Source: Persicaria tinctoria (taxonomy: Eukaryota; Streptophyta; Magnoliopsida; Caryophyllales; Polygonaceae). Taken from it: 64,000 nucleotides of DNA. The translations under genes and the position numbers were made by a program. The stretch covers positions 21,600,314 to 21,664,313 of the forward strand of contig JBANSL010000003.1 in NCBI GenBank assembly GCA_037127255.1, given 5' to 3'. Below, one piece after another: positions 45,891-58,128 of this stretch (position 1 is its first letter; each line of letters starts with the position of its first letter). The notes beneath the pieces are model-generated. The model had not been told where the DNA came from. It ran no database searches and was given only the letters and a program-made list of their open reading frames with translations.

Positions 45891-48666
45891 ATGGACCTAA
45901 AGCAAGTGTTTCACATGAATCATGGTTCCGGTGAGGATAGCTACGCTCAGAACTCCGGCGTTCAGGTCATCTTCCCATCACCCGTTCTTCGTTTCCTGTC
46001 TCGGTTATCTTTATAGTATAGTATCGTATGTATATATGTATGTATGTATTCTTATTGCAGAATGATATACTATTGGCGACAAAGCCATACACTGAACAAG
46101 CCTTGATGGACTATCTTAACACCCAAGCTTTGCGAGGACGCCGACTAGGCATGGCTGATATAGGGTGCGGGTCTGGCCCTAATGCCCTAGCGGCCGTCTC
46201 CCACATGCTGGAGGCGGTGTATGCCACGTGGCAGCAGCAGGGGAGGCGGCCGCGGGAGGTGGTGGTTTACTTGAATGACTTGCCTATGAATGACTTTAAC
46301 CATGTGTTTATTTCGCTCCCGGGCTTGCTGGCCCAAGCCCGGGAGAAGCTGAGTCTCCGGTCCGGGCCATGCTACGTTTTCGGAGCTCCGGGCACTTTCC
46401 ATGGGCGGCTGTTCCCACGCCGAAGCTTGCACTTTGCGCACTCCTCTTCTAGCTTGCATTGGATTTCTCAGGTCAGATTAGGGATACATTTGCATTTCTA
46501 AGAAATACCTTCAATTTAGGCGTAATCGCGGCGCGGTTAATAGCCTAAACTCATAAAATTCTAGAAAATAGCCCAAATTTGATGTGTGTTGTCAAATAAC
46601 GTACAAAATCATCCGGTGATGTACGTTAGCACTTGTGACTGGGATCGTGTACACGTGCGCCCAAGTGCTAGTAGCTTAGCATATAATCCAAGTGTGGTTC
46701 AATTTTAAAACTAGTTGGCAATAGGAGGAGTAACCACTGACTTATATACTAAGGCTTATTTTGTTCATATTATCAATGTGGACTCTATGGTTCTTATATA
46801 CTCTCATCACTGAATTGTTTAGTGTTTTGTCATATTTTAGAAGTCAATGTTATTTTCTGCGATTAGCGAAGCTATTGATCGAAAACATATATTTGGTGTA
46901 GGCGCCGACGGGATTGAACAAAGGAAAGATTAACATATCAAAGACAAGCCCAAAGGAAATAGTGGATGGATACACCAAACAATTTGGAAGCGATTTCTCG
47001 ATGTTTCTGAAATCGAGATCGAAAGAAATGGTGGGAGGAGGAAGGATGGTATTATCGTTCATGGCAAGAAGAACAATAGAGCCGACGGAAGACGAAGATA
47101 GCTATCTTCAATGGGAGCTCATTGCTCATTCTCTCATGTCCATGGTTTCCCAGGTTAACTAGCTACTGCATATTCTCTCTTTTTTTTGGTTCTGTTTTAT
47201 CTGCTTCAACCCGCCCCATTTTTTTTTAAAAATAATGCAAATTAAAAAAATTAATTTATTCATTAAATTAAGAGTTTTATTAATGAAAATTATATGTATA
47301 AAGTATTTTTATCCAATATATATTTATAGATATGTTTTACGTAGTATTTTATTTTTGATTATATAAGTTCTAGGATGGAACCTCGCTTGACTTGTGTGCT
47401 AAGCTATTAGTGCATGTGCATATGTGCATACGACCCTCAGTCATATATTAGTCCGAATCAGACTTTGATATGGTATCATATCCGATCAGGTTCAGACATG
47501 CATGTTTCTCTGCCTTTGGACTAACTACTAAGATACTGAGATTCTAGATCCATCTTTGGGCGAATTATAAGAGAATGAGATGTTAGACATCATGTACATG
47601 TCTTTGAGTAGCTATAAAGAGATTGAGATGCTTAGCTCGTTTCAAGTGTCAAATATGCTAGACTGGTTGCACTAGTTTGAAGGGACGTGTTGGGAATGAA
47701 AGGTTCATCCTGCATTGGTTTTGGGGAAAATCACCAAAGTATAAGAGATGATAAAATAAGAGTATAACAGTGTGTATGGGCGCACCAAGTGACGTTACAT
47801 CTTAAAATTCATTGACAATATAAAGAGTATCCACCAGTGAATTATATACTACATCCGATCCAAAAAGATTATCGTTTGATTTTTTAACACGTATTTTAAG
47901 GAGCTAAAAACTATATAATATATTAACTTTTTTATTATTATTTTTTTATAATCTGATACTTATTACCAAAAAATATTAAGTTGTAAGAAAATAATTTAAA
48001 AAAAACTTGATATTTTATATAGTTTTTAGCTCCTTAAAATACATGTTAAAAAATTAAACGACGATCTTTTTGGATCGGATGGAGTATAAAACTTGTTTAA
48101 TTCAAACTTTCGTTGTAAAATATTTTTTTTATATAAAAGTTCCTTTCGCGTCTAAAATCCATGCTTTCACTTTTTAAAAACAAGAATCACCCATTATTTT
48201 TTTCAATATATATTGCACAAAATTCCCTAAAAATTTTCAAATTGGATTTAACATGTATCCACGTCAAGGAAAACCAATAGGTCTCTCCTTCAAGTCACAA
48301 TGAGGATCAGCGATCACGTATTTTGTTATACGGAGTATATTAATATTACAAAAATTATAAACTGTATTTATAATATGATGATAGGTTAACACCATTCATT
48401 TTATGATTTTATCAGTAAACTACATATATGTAAATTACTAATATAATTATATTTTTAAAATAATAGTGATAATATTATTGGAGATCCTTTTTTTTTTTGA
48501 GATCATTACTGGAGATCCTCAATGTTCACGAGACGTCAATAATGAGTGTATTGGTTAGGACTATTACCTTTTTTTTTTGTTATAGAAAGGACTCTCTCTG
48601 GTCTAATGTTACCGATTCTCAAGCGTCGACTTTTAATTCTCCAATTTAGTAATTTCAGATTACAGA

Positions 48667-48763
<97 letters not shown>

Positions 48764-51700
48764 CAGGTTAATTTATATTATAAATAACGAAAAAAGATTA
48801 TCGGACAAGAAAAAGAAATGTTTTTAATAACCTGTTTAGTCGTTTGGTAAACCATATTGTTTATTATTCCAAAACGAATTTTTAAAATTGTAACAATTAT
48901 ATATATAAAATATTCCTTTTACATCTCTATTTACATATTGTCATTTGCATATTATTTGTCCATACTCTATGTGGTTTGATTAATATGAAAATATGAATCA
49001 AATCCCCAACATCAAGCTAAATCAAGCACAAATGTGTAAGAAAACCATCAAGAACACTTAGTGTTCTATATACAAAATAGGAAATATGTAATAAACCTTC
49101 ATTGCCCTCATCATTGGCAGATGCAATCCCAAAACCCTAAATTTGTAAGAGTGAGTACATCACCTTATATAGGGTCCTCTACAAGGTCATGTGACAAGCA
49201 CATGGGACAAAGTCCCATATTACAAACATGACAAAATCGAGAGAAACAAGATAAGGAAAAGGTCAAAGGAAAAAATGGAAAAGTGCTTAGAAGAGTTGAT
49301 GATCATGAGCTGATCAATCAACCAATTAGCTAAGCTTAATCTTCATAACCCCCCCCCCCCCCTCCCCCCCCCCTCTTCAAGTTGGACTTAGTGGGAAACC
49401 AACAAGACCCAACTTCGAAGAGAGAAAGTGATGTTGTCTTTCTCCACAGGTGGCTTTGTGAGTAAATCTGCTAATTGTACCCCCATTCTAAGATGTTGTG
49501 GTTGAATGAAACCTTCTTGCAACTTATCACACACATAATGGCAATCAATCTTGAGATATTTAGTTCTTTTATGGAACATTGGGTTCTCTGCAATATGGAT
49601 TGGTGATTTACCGTCACAAAATAGAGGAATATGTAGGGGTACATAAATCTTCTGCCTTTGTAATATGCCTTCAACCCATACTAACTCAGTAGTAGAGGTG
49701 GACATGATTCTGTACTAGGCTTCAGCAGATGATTTAGAGACAGGTACTTGCTTTTTTGTTTTCTAATAAACCAAGGATCCTCTGAAGAACACATAATACC
49801 CTATAAGAGGCTTTGCACTAAATTGACATGCCCCCCAATCAATATAACAAAAGGTTGACAATATCATGGAGGATTCCTTAGAATAGTATAGGCATCTTGG
49901 CACAATCCCTTTCAAATATCTAACCACATGAATGGCTGCATCAAAGTGTGGTTGTCTTGATTCCACCATGAGTTGGCTAAGATGTTGGACTGCATATGAG
50001 ATATCAGGGCGAGATAAATTGAGAAATAATTATCTGCCTACCAGTCTTCTATATCAGGCAAGATTTGCCCACTATCTATGAATAGATTCAATCCTCTAGA
50101 AAGAGGAAATAATGTAGCTTTGCGGTCCATCATTTGAAAATCTTCAAGAATGTCAATTATATACTTCCTTTGATGCAATCTAGTACCACCTCTATCACGT
50201 ATAATCTCCAAGCCAAGAAAGTACCTTGCTTCTCCAAGGTCCTTTATTGTGAAAGCTCTATCAAGAGCTTCCTTGGTTTGATTGATCACCTTACTTTCAT
50301 CACTAGTAATCAATAAGTCATCTACATATACCAAGGCTACCACAATTCCATTAGGAACATGCTTAATGAACATAGAATAATCTTCATAAGATTGCTCATA
50401 ACCCAAGCTAGCTCATAAAAAAATTGCGCATCTCTGTGTTCCATTGCGTGGAGGATTGCTTTAACCCGTAGATAGATCTTTTCAATTTGCAAACTTGCCG
50501 AGGTCTTTTTGTGAGATACCCTTCTGGAGGAACCATGTACACTTCTTATTCTAATTTCCCATGCAAGAGAGCATTGTTTACATCAAGTTGATGTAAACTT
50601 CAATTCCTGACAGTTGGAAATAAAAACAATTAAAATCTTCACAATGGAGAACTTAGCAAGAGGAAAAAAAAAGTGTGTTTATAGTCTTTTCCTTTGATTT
50701 GATTGTATCCATTTGCCACCAATCCAGCTTTATATCTTTCTACATATCCATCAGGTCTATACTTAATCTTATAGACCCATTTACTCCCAATTGGTTTCTA
50801 ATCAGTAAGAGCATCGACAAGCTCCCAAGTACCATTCTTCTCCAATGCTTGGAGTTCGAAATTCATGGCTTCCACCCACTTAATATTTTGCACAATTAAC
50901 TTTCTTGTAACTGAATGGCTTAGGTTCAGCTTCCATACAAACAAATAAGTTCAATAACTCTGGATCATAATCAATCTTGTCTCCAAGGCACTCAGCTAGA
51001 AAAGATTGAAACAAAGAATTTCTTTGTATGCTACCTCTGCAATCATAATCCTGTAATCTTCTAGAAACAATATGCTCTCTGGTTGACCTTCTCAATGGAG
51101 GAAATACATTCATGTCTTGTAGACTATCGGGAGACATCTGACCATTATTCCCTTATGAGATTAGGGAATCTGCTATTTGAGAGGGCAATGAGGAATGTCT
51201 AGAATCAACATCTGCATTAATATTATGAGGTGGAGAATATCTTTCTGAAATAGTGAAGGGTTGATAAGCTGGGTATGTGTCATCGGGTGCAGGATTAACA
51301 AGAGGCAATACAAGAGTATCATTCTAAGAGATTTCATCTGCTTTCATTTTGTATTTAAAAGGAAATTGATCCTCCTTGAAATTCACATCTCTGCTAATAA
51401 ATACCTTTTGTGACTCAGGATCCCATAATTTTTATCCATTCTGGCCAAAAGGATATCCTAGCAACACACTTTTCCTTGCCTTAGGCTTCATTTTATCTCT
51501 ATACTGTCGTATGCCACTGGTGCATAACATAAACAACCAATGACCCTTAAGTCATCATAGGTAGCTGGTTTGTTAAACAACTTTTCATGTGGAGTCACCC
51601 AATTTAAGATCTCAGTAGGCATTTTATTTATGAGATAAGTAACTGCAAGCACACACTCACCCCAAAATTTCAAGGGCAAACCAACATGTATCCTTAAACA

Positions 51701-54700
51701 TCTTACTGTCTCTACAAGATGCATGTGTTTCCTTTCTACTCTCCCATTCTGTTGAGGAGTATAAGGAATGGCTTTCTGATGGATGATGCCTTTTGAAGTA
51801 AATAAATCCACACATTGCTTATGCACAAATTCACTTCCATTGTCTGTTCTCATATTTCTCACTGAGCATCCAAACTAATTCTCAACATAAGCTAGAAATC
51901 ACTTATTGCCTTGAAGACCTGCACTTTGCTTTTGAGCAAGAGAGTCCAAGTGAGAAAAAAAGAGCAACCATCATAAGTAAAACATTTATGTGGACCCCAT
52001 AAATCCATGTGTATTAGATCAAAGGGCTTATTGATAATATTCACACTTCTCTAAAATGGAAGCCTATGATGTTTTACTTTTAACAAAGAGCAAGATTCAC
52101 AATGAAAATACTCCAAAAATGAAGGACTAAACATCCTCAAATGTCTCAACTTGGCCACAGAACTATGACCAAGTCTAGCATGAGCAACTTCTAAACTTAA
52201 AATAACTTTATTACAACTTTTCCCCATACTGTCATGGTCTTCCATTGAACTGTGATTCTCTGAGTGAATTTTGTATAATCCATGTTCCCTGATTCCTGAT
52301 AAGAGCACCTTCTTAGATCCATGGTCCTGGAAATAGCAACAAGACTTTGTAAATATGGCTACGAGATCAGTGTCATCAATGATTTTCCCAACTGATAATA
52401 ATTTGTGCTTAAAATCAGGCACAAGTATTACATCATTCAAATTAGGGTTGGCACGGTACGGTACCACGGTAAATTTTTTATTACCACGTACCGTACCGAT
52501 ACCCCTCGGTATGGGATTTTTTGTACCACGTACCAACCGAATAGTGTCGGTACCGAAACTCTTGGTACCGAAAGTATCGGTTACCGAATGTCGGTACCGT
52601 GGTAACCGAAGCCACTATTTTCATTCTTCGATTTTCGTTTTATACACTGTGGTACCATCGGTACCGATGGTACCAATGACAGATTCACATAATTTACATT
52701 CACGGATTCTACCATCGGTACCAATGGTACCGTTGGTACATGATAGATTTTATTTTTTAAAAAAAAAATTAAATATATATTCGGTAACCACCGGTACCAC
52801 GGTATTTGGGTTGTCCATACCGTTACCGTACCGACTACCCTTGGTACCGAGACTTTGGTTACCAATTCAATCGGTTACCGACTTCTTGGTACCAATAACC
52901 CGTTGGTACGGTTGGTAATCGGTTGCTATGGTAATTTTCCTACCACCGCCCAACCCTAATTCAAATTAATTGCATATGTCAACTGCATTTGCCCTTGTTC
53001 TATAATAGATTTAATTGAGTCATCAGGTAGCCCAATGTGCATAGGCCTGTGTAACCTCTTCTTGCTAGATAAAACATGACAATCATCTACCATATAATCT
53101 GTAGGTCCAGTGTAAGTTATCCACTCACTCTGTGGCTTATCTTTCAAGACAATAATATTAGCTATGTTGAAAGGAATCATACCTGCAAAGTTAGCAAAGG
53201 AACCACTACTGCCTTCAATCTAGTTATTTCCTCTCATGTTCTTGAGAATTTCTTGATACCCAACATTCACCATAGCTGAATCTATGTTCCCTTCTACATC
53301 ATCCTCAAGAGGATTGCTCTGCACTCGGGAGTTCATTGATCCAGCTGCAGTTGCAGATCTTCTTCCAGTCATCTCATTTTTCTCTTTCTCTTTGAGTTCT
53401 TTAAACCAATCAGGTGTGCAATGAAGTTTGAAACACTGTTCAACAAGATGTCCCTTCATGTTACAATAAGAGCAACTGGAATTGAGCTTTATTCTCTTCA
53501 GCTCTCTCCAATCTTTCACTTCCTTCTTAAAAGGAATACTGTTAGATCCTGATGATTTGTACTAATAATTGTTCCCATTCCTGTTGGTGGCCATTGCATT
53601 TGAATCTGCATTCATCCCTTGAGAACTAGTATCGTTTGAGGCCTCATTTCCTCTTTCCACTTGTTGCAGGATATAATTAGCTTTGTTGAGGCTTGGCAAA
53701 GGATCAGTAGCCAAGATAGAATTCCTAGAAGCATCATAGTTATCATTAAGAGTCATTAAAAGCTGCATGAGTCTTAGCCATAGAGTTTAATAAACAACAC
53801 CTCACCATATAAGCTACCCTGATCCATCTCTCTAAATCAGCACTGCCAACAACTGTCTTAACACATGTACCATTTATGAACCCAAGCTTACACGTACTTG
53901 ACCATAAGAGCCATCATCACACCATGACTTCATGTCATGTAACTACTACCATAAAAAGGTATAACAACTAGTTGTGCACCCAGATGATCATAATTAGAAA
54001 GAAACAAAGGATCTCGAGGATTACCTTTCCCAGCCATGTCTTCAAGTAGTCTATTTCCAGTGTTTGAACCTCCACTTGTAGTAAACATCAGCTATGCAGC
54101 AAGAGCATGTAATAAACACGAATCTACCTCTCAGATTAGACCTGAAGCACTGATACCATATGAAAATATGAATTAAATCACTAAGATCAAGCTAAATCAA
54201 GCATAAATGTGTAAGAAAACCATCAAGAACACTTAGTGTTCTATAGAAAAAATAGGAAATATGTAATCGCCATTCATTACCCTCATCATTGGCGGCTGCA
54301 ATCCCAAAACCCTACCTTTGTGGGAGTGAGAGCATCACCTTATATAGGGTCCCCTACAAGGTCACGTGACAATCACATGGGACAAAGTCCCTTAGTACAA
54401 ACATGACAAAACCGAGAGAAACAAGGTAAGGAAAAGCTCTAAGGACAAGATGGAAAAGTGCTGAGCAGAGCGGATGATCATGAGCTGATCAATCAATCAA
54501 GAATAACTAAAGCTAAGCTTAATCTTCATAATTACCATTTAATATTATTTGTCCATACTCTATGTGGTTTGATTACCATTTAATTTGTTGAATTTATTTC
54601 TTAAAACATCCTCATTTGTTATTATATATTTTGTTATTATATATGTTCTCTCTTCAAACAAAAAAAATTACAATGATTTCATTTTATAAAAGGTGGATTG

Positions 54701-55284
54701 TGATTTAGATGCATAACTTAATTTTCATGCTTAAAATGCAAAATTTTACCCCAACCAAAATTTTCTAGCTCCGCTACTAGCCATAAAAATTACAACAAAA
54801 TTTATAATCCCTTAAATTGCAGAAATTAGTGGAAGAGAAGAAGGTAGACTCTTTCCACACACCTTACTACGCCGCTCACCCGGAAGAAGTGGTTAAACTT
54901 GTTGAAGACGAAGGCTCATTCGAGGTTGATCGTCTTGATCCCTTTGAGATCAGTTGGGACGGAATCCACGGACCCAAAACCAAACTTGGAAAAGACGACA
55001 ACCCTAAGAAAAGTTCTGGTACTGTAGAGGGATCGGAGAAGCTATCGAGGGGAGAAACAATAGCTAAGATGCATAGAGCTGTCGTCGAGCCTTTAATGGA
55101 GTACCATTTCGGAAATTCGATCATGGATGAATTGTTCTTTAGGTATGGGAAGACCCTCGATGCTCACCTCGCCGTGAAAGAGCCTAAGTTTGTTAATTTG
55201 ATTGTGACTCTCGTTAAGAAGAAGCTCACATCTTCTACTTTATCGGACTTGGTATATGCTACTATTTTAAAATCATGTCATTAA
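45891..55284 (+). CDS. SABATH carboxyl methyltransferase, jasmonate methyltransferase-like, four exons
   Basis: Exons 45891-45965, 46061-46471, 46902-47153 and 54823-55284 join in phase 0 with GT-AG introns to give 399 residues (family usual 360-390). The N-terminus MDLKQVFHMNHGSGEDSYAQ carries the SAM/substrate-binding MN-G-G--SYA motif. SAM motif I is ADIGCGSGPNAL (most members have CSSGPN). LNDLPMNDFN, the GTFHGRLFPRRSLHF loop and SSSSLHWISQ follow. The later NKGKINISKTSP and WELIAHSLM resemble jasmonate methyltransferases. Enzymes of this family move a methyl group from SAM to a small-molecule carboxylate in the cytosol, giving a volatile ester. The substrate is inferred only. Intron 3 is 7.7 kb and full of transposons. 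Confidence 0.85.
47849..48084. mobile_element. Stowaway-type MITE
   Basis: The ends are CTACATCCGATCC and the inverted GGATCGGATGGAG, flanked by TA. It is 236 bp and shares its inner motif GAGCTAAAAACTATATAA with the MITE at 63485, so both are the same family. It lies in intron 3 of the methyltransferase. Confidence 0.85.
48671..48760. repeat. (TA)45 microsatellite
   Basis: A pure run of 45 TA units lies in intron 3 of the methyltransferase. It is self-complementary and likely to vary in length. Confidence 0.95.
49346..49375 (-). promoter_or_regulatory. Polypurine tract of the intronic Copia element
   Basis: On the minus strand this is an almost unbroken run of G with one interrupting A, ending against the LTR. 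It is unusually long and pure for such a tract. Confidence 0.6.
49388..51137 (-). pseudogene. Copia reverse transcriptase and RNase H
   Basis: Pieces read PPLRRSTREHIVSRRLQDYD (linker), ALVYVDDLLITSDESKVI (catalytic YVDD), AFTIKDLGEARYFLGLEI, VVRYLKGIVPRCLYY and YLKIDCHYVCDKLQEGFIQP (end of RNase H). Stops and frame changes lie between them, and the N-terminal half of the transcriptase (50410-50850) is barely readable. Confidence 0.85.
51488..52442 (-). pseudogene. Copia integrase and GAG-pre-integrase
   Basis: The minus strand gives NLNDVILVPDFKHKLLSVGK, LEVAHARLGHSSVAKLRHL, then after a broken stretch MRTDNGSEFVHKQCVDL, PYTPQQNGRVERKHMHLVE and FWGECVLAVTYLINKMP, the integrase core with its D and E residues. 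It is separated from the upstream protease region by the hAT MITE at 52443. Confidence 0.85.
52443..52958. mobile_element. hAT-type MITE, 516 bp
   Basis: The ends are TAGGGTTGGCACGGTACGG and inverted CACCGCCCAACCCTA, flanked by the perfect 8-bp duplication ATTCAAAT (52435-52442, 52959-52966). The inside is full of GGTACCGTACC/GGTAACC motifs. The terminus is nearly that of the transposase-bearing hAT at 27546, so the latter's family could have moved it. Open frames across it are chance. Confidence 0.92.
52965..53780 (-). pseudogene. Copia gag and protease remnants
   Basis: Pieces read MQLLMTLNDNYDASRNSIL, then a zinc knuckle CSYCNMKGHLVEQC (C-x2-C-x4-H-x4-C), then a degraded protease region (SEWITYTGPTDYMVDD, where an aspartate-threonine-glycine triad is expected). 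Several stops separate them. Confidence 0.8.
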
Positions 55285-55714
55285 TTGTATTATAAGGCAC
55301 ATATGATACATAATTACGTGTGATGTCTCATTTCCCGCTATATATATATATATATATCTATATTCAATAAAGATAAAGTGTTTAATTTTATACGATTTGT
55401 TTAACTTTTGTCCTACAATATAGGTTAATTGAACATGTTTATTTAAAAAAAAACGCTAAAAGAAAACAAGTGAAACTAAGAAAATGAGTTAAATTAACAT
55501 GTTTAACATATGTTCGGTTAGTTAAAAAAGTTATGCGTTATATAAAGTACAAGCTAAGAGTTGAGTCATAGGCTGAAAACCTACTCCAACAAGTGTGTGA
55601 GATTGAATGTAAAATATTAAGGTGTTAAATTTAGAGACTAAAGGAGTATTAGTTGCCACTTAGAATTGATTTAAGCTAAGTCAAGAAAATAATGGGAAAA
55701 TATTTATATGGACT
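55285..55714. other. Downstream flank of the methyltransferase gene
   Basis: This AT-rich DNA has a short TA run at 55341-55356 and no gene. AATAAA at 55364-55369 is a candidate polyadenylation signal about 80 bp after the stop codon. Confidence 0.4.
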
Positions 55715-55723
55715 AAGAAATTA

Positions 55724-57018
55724 GAATTTTTTTTCAAAATATTCAAGAAAAAATAAAAAATTACAAAAAAAATCACAACTTGAAAATATTTACAGAAATA
55801 TTCAAAAATTGCAGGTGTGTCGGAGAAACGCGGTCCCAAACCGCGTTTTTTGGGTAAATTATCAATTTAAATCAGGAACCGAAGGGAAATAGCATTTTAA
55901 AATAAAAACGCGGTTTAAAACCGCGTTTTTACCCTAATTTCGGGTAAAACGCGGTTTAAAACCGCGTTTATATCCTAAAAAATCCAAAAAAAAAAAACTG
56001 TAAAACACGGTTTAGCACCGCGTTTTACTTGCAGGCATCTCGGAAGAAGCAATTGGGAAAGACGACGATCGTAGCACCGACACCTCCACGATCTCCGGCG
56101 TCTCCGTCACCGCCAACACCTCGACGCCCCTCTCCAGCCACCACCCTCTCCGATTCCTTCTTCCCTGCAGCCCAAGCTCCGACATCTCTGAGGCCGAGAT
56201 TCGTCGTTGTTTGCGAACACCTGGAATCGGTTGCAATTGGTGGCTGGGATGGAGAGCGACGGCGGAGGGACGGATAGCGAGGACGTATGGGTTGCAATTG
56301 GTGGTGGCTGGGTTGCAATTGGTGGTTGGGATGGAGAGCGACGGCGGAGGGACGGATAGCGAGGGCGAAGGGGCTGCAATTGGTGGTGGCTGGGTTGCAA
56401 TTGGTGGCTGGGATGGAGAGCGATGACGGAGGGAGGGGTTGCAATTGTGGAAGCAGAGGCCGGAGGCCGGTGCCTGGAGCCCCGGAGGACGACGGCGGAG
56501 GGACGGATAGGAGGAGCCCGGAGGCGGGTGGGGCTCTGGCCTCTCCTTCCTTCCTCCTCCAGAGACGCGGGTCTCTCCTCCTTCCTTCCTCCTCCAGAGA
56601 CGCGGGTCAGGCTCTGGCCTCTCCTTCTCCTTCCTTCGGTCGGCCTCTACTTCTCCTTAACTCCCTCCGGCCGGCCTCTGAACTCCGTCACCTCCCTCCT
56701 TTTGCCTTTTTTTTTTATTTTAATTTTCTATGTAAAACGCGGCCTCGGGCCGCGTTTTACACTTATATATTTTTTTGGGCTGTTTTTTAAATTTAAGAAA
56801 TAAAAGGGGTAAAAACGCGGTTCTGATCCGCGTTTTTATAAGAAATTTAATTTTTTTTTTCAGCTTTGAAGATAAATATCAAATTAACCCATAAAACGCG
56901 GTCTGAGACCGCGTTTTTCTGACGTATCTGCAAATTTTGAATATTTGTGTAAATAGTTTTAATCTGTGAATTTATCCGTAATTTTTTATTTTTTTGTGAA
57001 TATTTCGAAAAAAAATTC
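55724..57018. mobile_element. Pack-MULE-like element with repeated palindromes
   Basis: Terminal inverted repeats of about 110 bp (GAATTTTTTTTCAAAATATTCA... and its inverse) are flanked by a perfect 9-bp duplication, AAGAAATTA (55715-55723, 57019-57027), the Mutator signature. Inside each terminal region are palindromes of the form AAACGCGGT...ACCGCGTTT (55832, 55908, 55948, 56003, 56736, 56812, 56894). The GC-rich centre (56030-56700) is unlike the AT-rich flanks and has tandem copies of a block with TTGCAATTGGTGG. This looks like captured host exon DNA. No transposase is present. Confidence 0.88.
56224..56440. repeat. Tandem repeat inside the Pack-MULE
   Basis: Imperfect tandem copies, about 95 bp each, contain GGGATGGAGAGCGACGGCGG, GGACGGATAGCGAG and GGTTGCAATTGGTGG. 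Overlapping open frames on both strands stay open because the unit is GC-rich; none is supported as a gene. Confidence 0.7.
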
Positions 57019-57027
57019 AAGAAATTA

Positions 57028-57625
57028 ACAAATGCAATATAAAAAGTGGTTGTGACACAAAGATACAAGGCAAATCTAGATATGTGGAGATTTAACAACC
57101 ATGCATCGATAAACTAAATAGTTTTCTCACTTGAACGAATCTGATTCTGTATGAAGGTAGGCTATCTAAGCTCGATCATTACTAATTAATCTTCTACCGG
57201 TCTTATATTAAATTGTATCTAATCGGTTAACAGTCACTCTCATGCAAAGTTATACTAAAGTTAGACCCATTAAGTTCTTAGAATCTAAGCATGTTCGATC
57301 ATTCTAATATTTCCTCTTGATCTCAGTTAGAACAAACATAACCTAGAGTTTCTATGACAAGTTCTTGATCATCAAGAGATCTTAAATCATGCTATTATGT
57401 CATTCGTAAGCAAACATTAACATATAAGGTTCAATCCTATAGTTCCAATGACAACCGTAAACTCTCAGTCTCATGTAATCATCTATCTTCTCATTATTTA
57501 TATCTCCTCTCTATCTCAAACACTAGATAGGATCTAATCTAATACCGATAAATATTGATTAGGCTAAACTCAATAGGATTAAATCAAACAAGAATCAAAT
57601 GGTAAACATAATAGTACATTAATTA
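57028..57625. other. Spacer, no gene seen
   Basis: AT-rich DNA without recognisable coding sequence or termini. Confidence 0.4.
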
Positions 57626-58128
57626 TGAGAATATAAGGCTCATGTGTTGATATGTTGCTCAGCAACGCAACATTTTTTTTCCCCATTTCCAACTCATTTC
57701 ATATGCATTTCTTGCACATTTCATGTTTTGTCTTCTTCTGTATTAAGACTCTATTGTCCTTTGTGGGCTAGCATGTGACTATCACATGTGATCGAGCTTA
57801 CCCTACTATAAAATGCTTTGTTGCACTCCCTTCCCAATTAGTAGGGTTTTGGGGATCTGTAGCCGCTGAAATGAAGGCTATGAAAGCCATTTTTTACCAT
57901 TTCTGGTTGATGATGAAACAGTAGCTAAAATTGGCATGTTTTCCTTTGAATTTGCCTCCATTTTGCTTGCTTTTTGTTGATTTACATAATATTTTCACAT
58001 GGTATCAGAGCTTGAGGCTCTCTTCCTGGATTTTGCTTTGTAATCTATCCACATTTCCGCGTTTATGTTCACTACTGTCGGCGGCTCTCTTCCGGTGGCT
58101 CAGGAACATGAGGAAGAAATATTGAAGA

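Larger units (their letters stand above)
48986..54528 (-). mobile_element. Degenerate Copia element inside the methyltransferase intron
   Basis: LTRs 48986-49345 and 54161-54528 run TGAAAATATG...AATCTTCA. The flanks are TAATA and TAATT, a duplication with one mismatch. A primer-binding site variant (TGGTATCAGTGC, minus strand 54147-54158) adjoins the right LTR and a long purine tract (49346-49375) the left. Gag to RNase H pieces are in the normal order on the minus strand, broken by many stops and by a hAT MITE. It opposes the host gene, so its own polyadenylation signals do not face the host transcript. Confidence 0.9.
47154..54822 (+). other. Intron 3 of the methyltransferase gene (7.7 kb, transposon-filled)
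   Basis: A GTTAAC donor and a TTGCAG acceptor flank this 7669-bp intron. In most family members the intron here is a few hundred bp or less. It contains a Stowaway MITE, a long (TA)n tract and a 5.5-kb Copia element pointing the opposite way, itself holding a hAT MITE. Confidence 0.8.

Noticed and set aside
48546..48761. Open frame ending in a run of IY pairs
   Set aside because: It is a translation of the (TA)45 microsatellite.
52355..52918. Plus-strand frame of 187 codons
   Set aside because: It runs through the hAT MITE and reflects its GGTACC repeats.
56025..56803. Open frames in the centre of the Pack-MULE
   Set aside because: Repeated GC-rich units keep several frames open; no domain and no splice structure were found.
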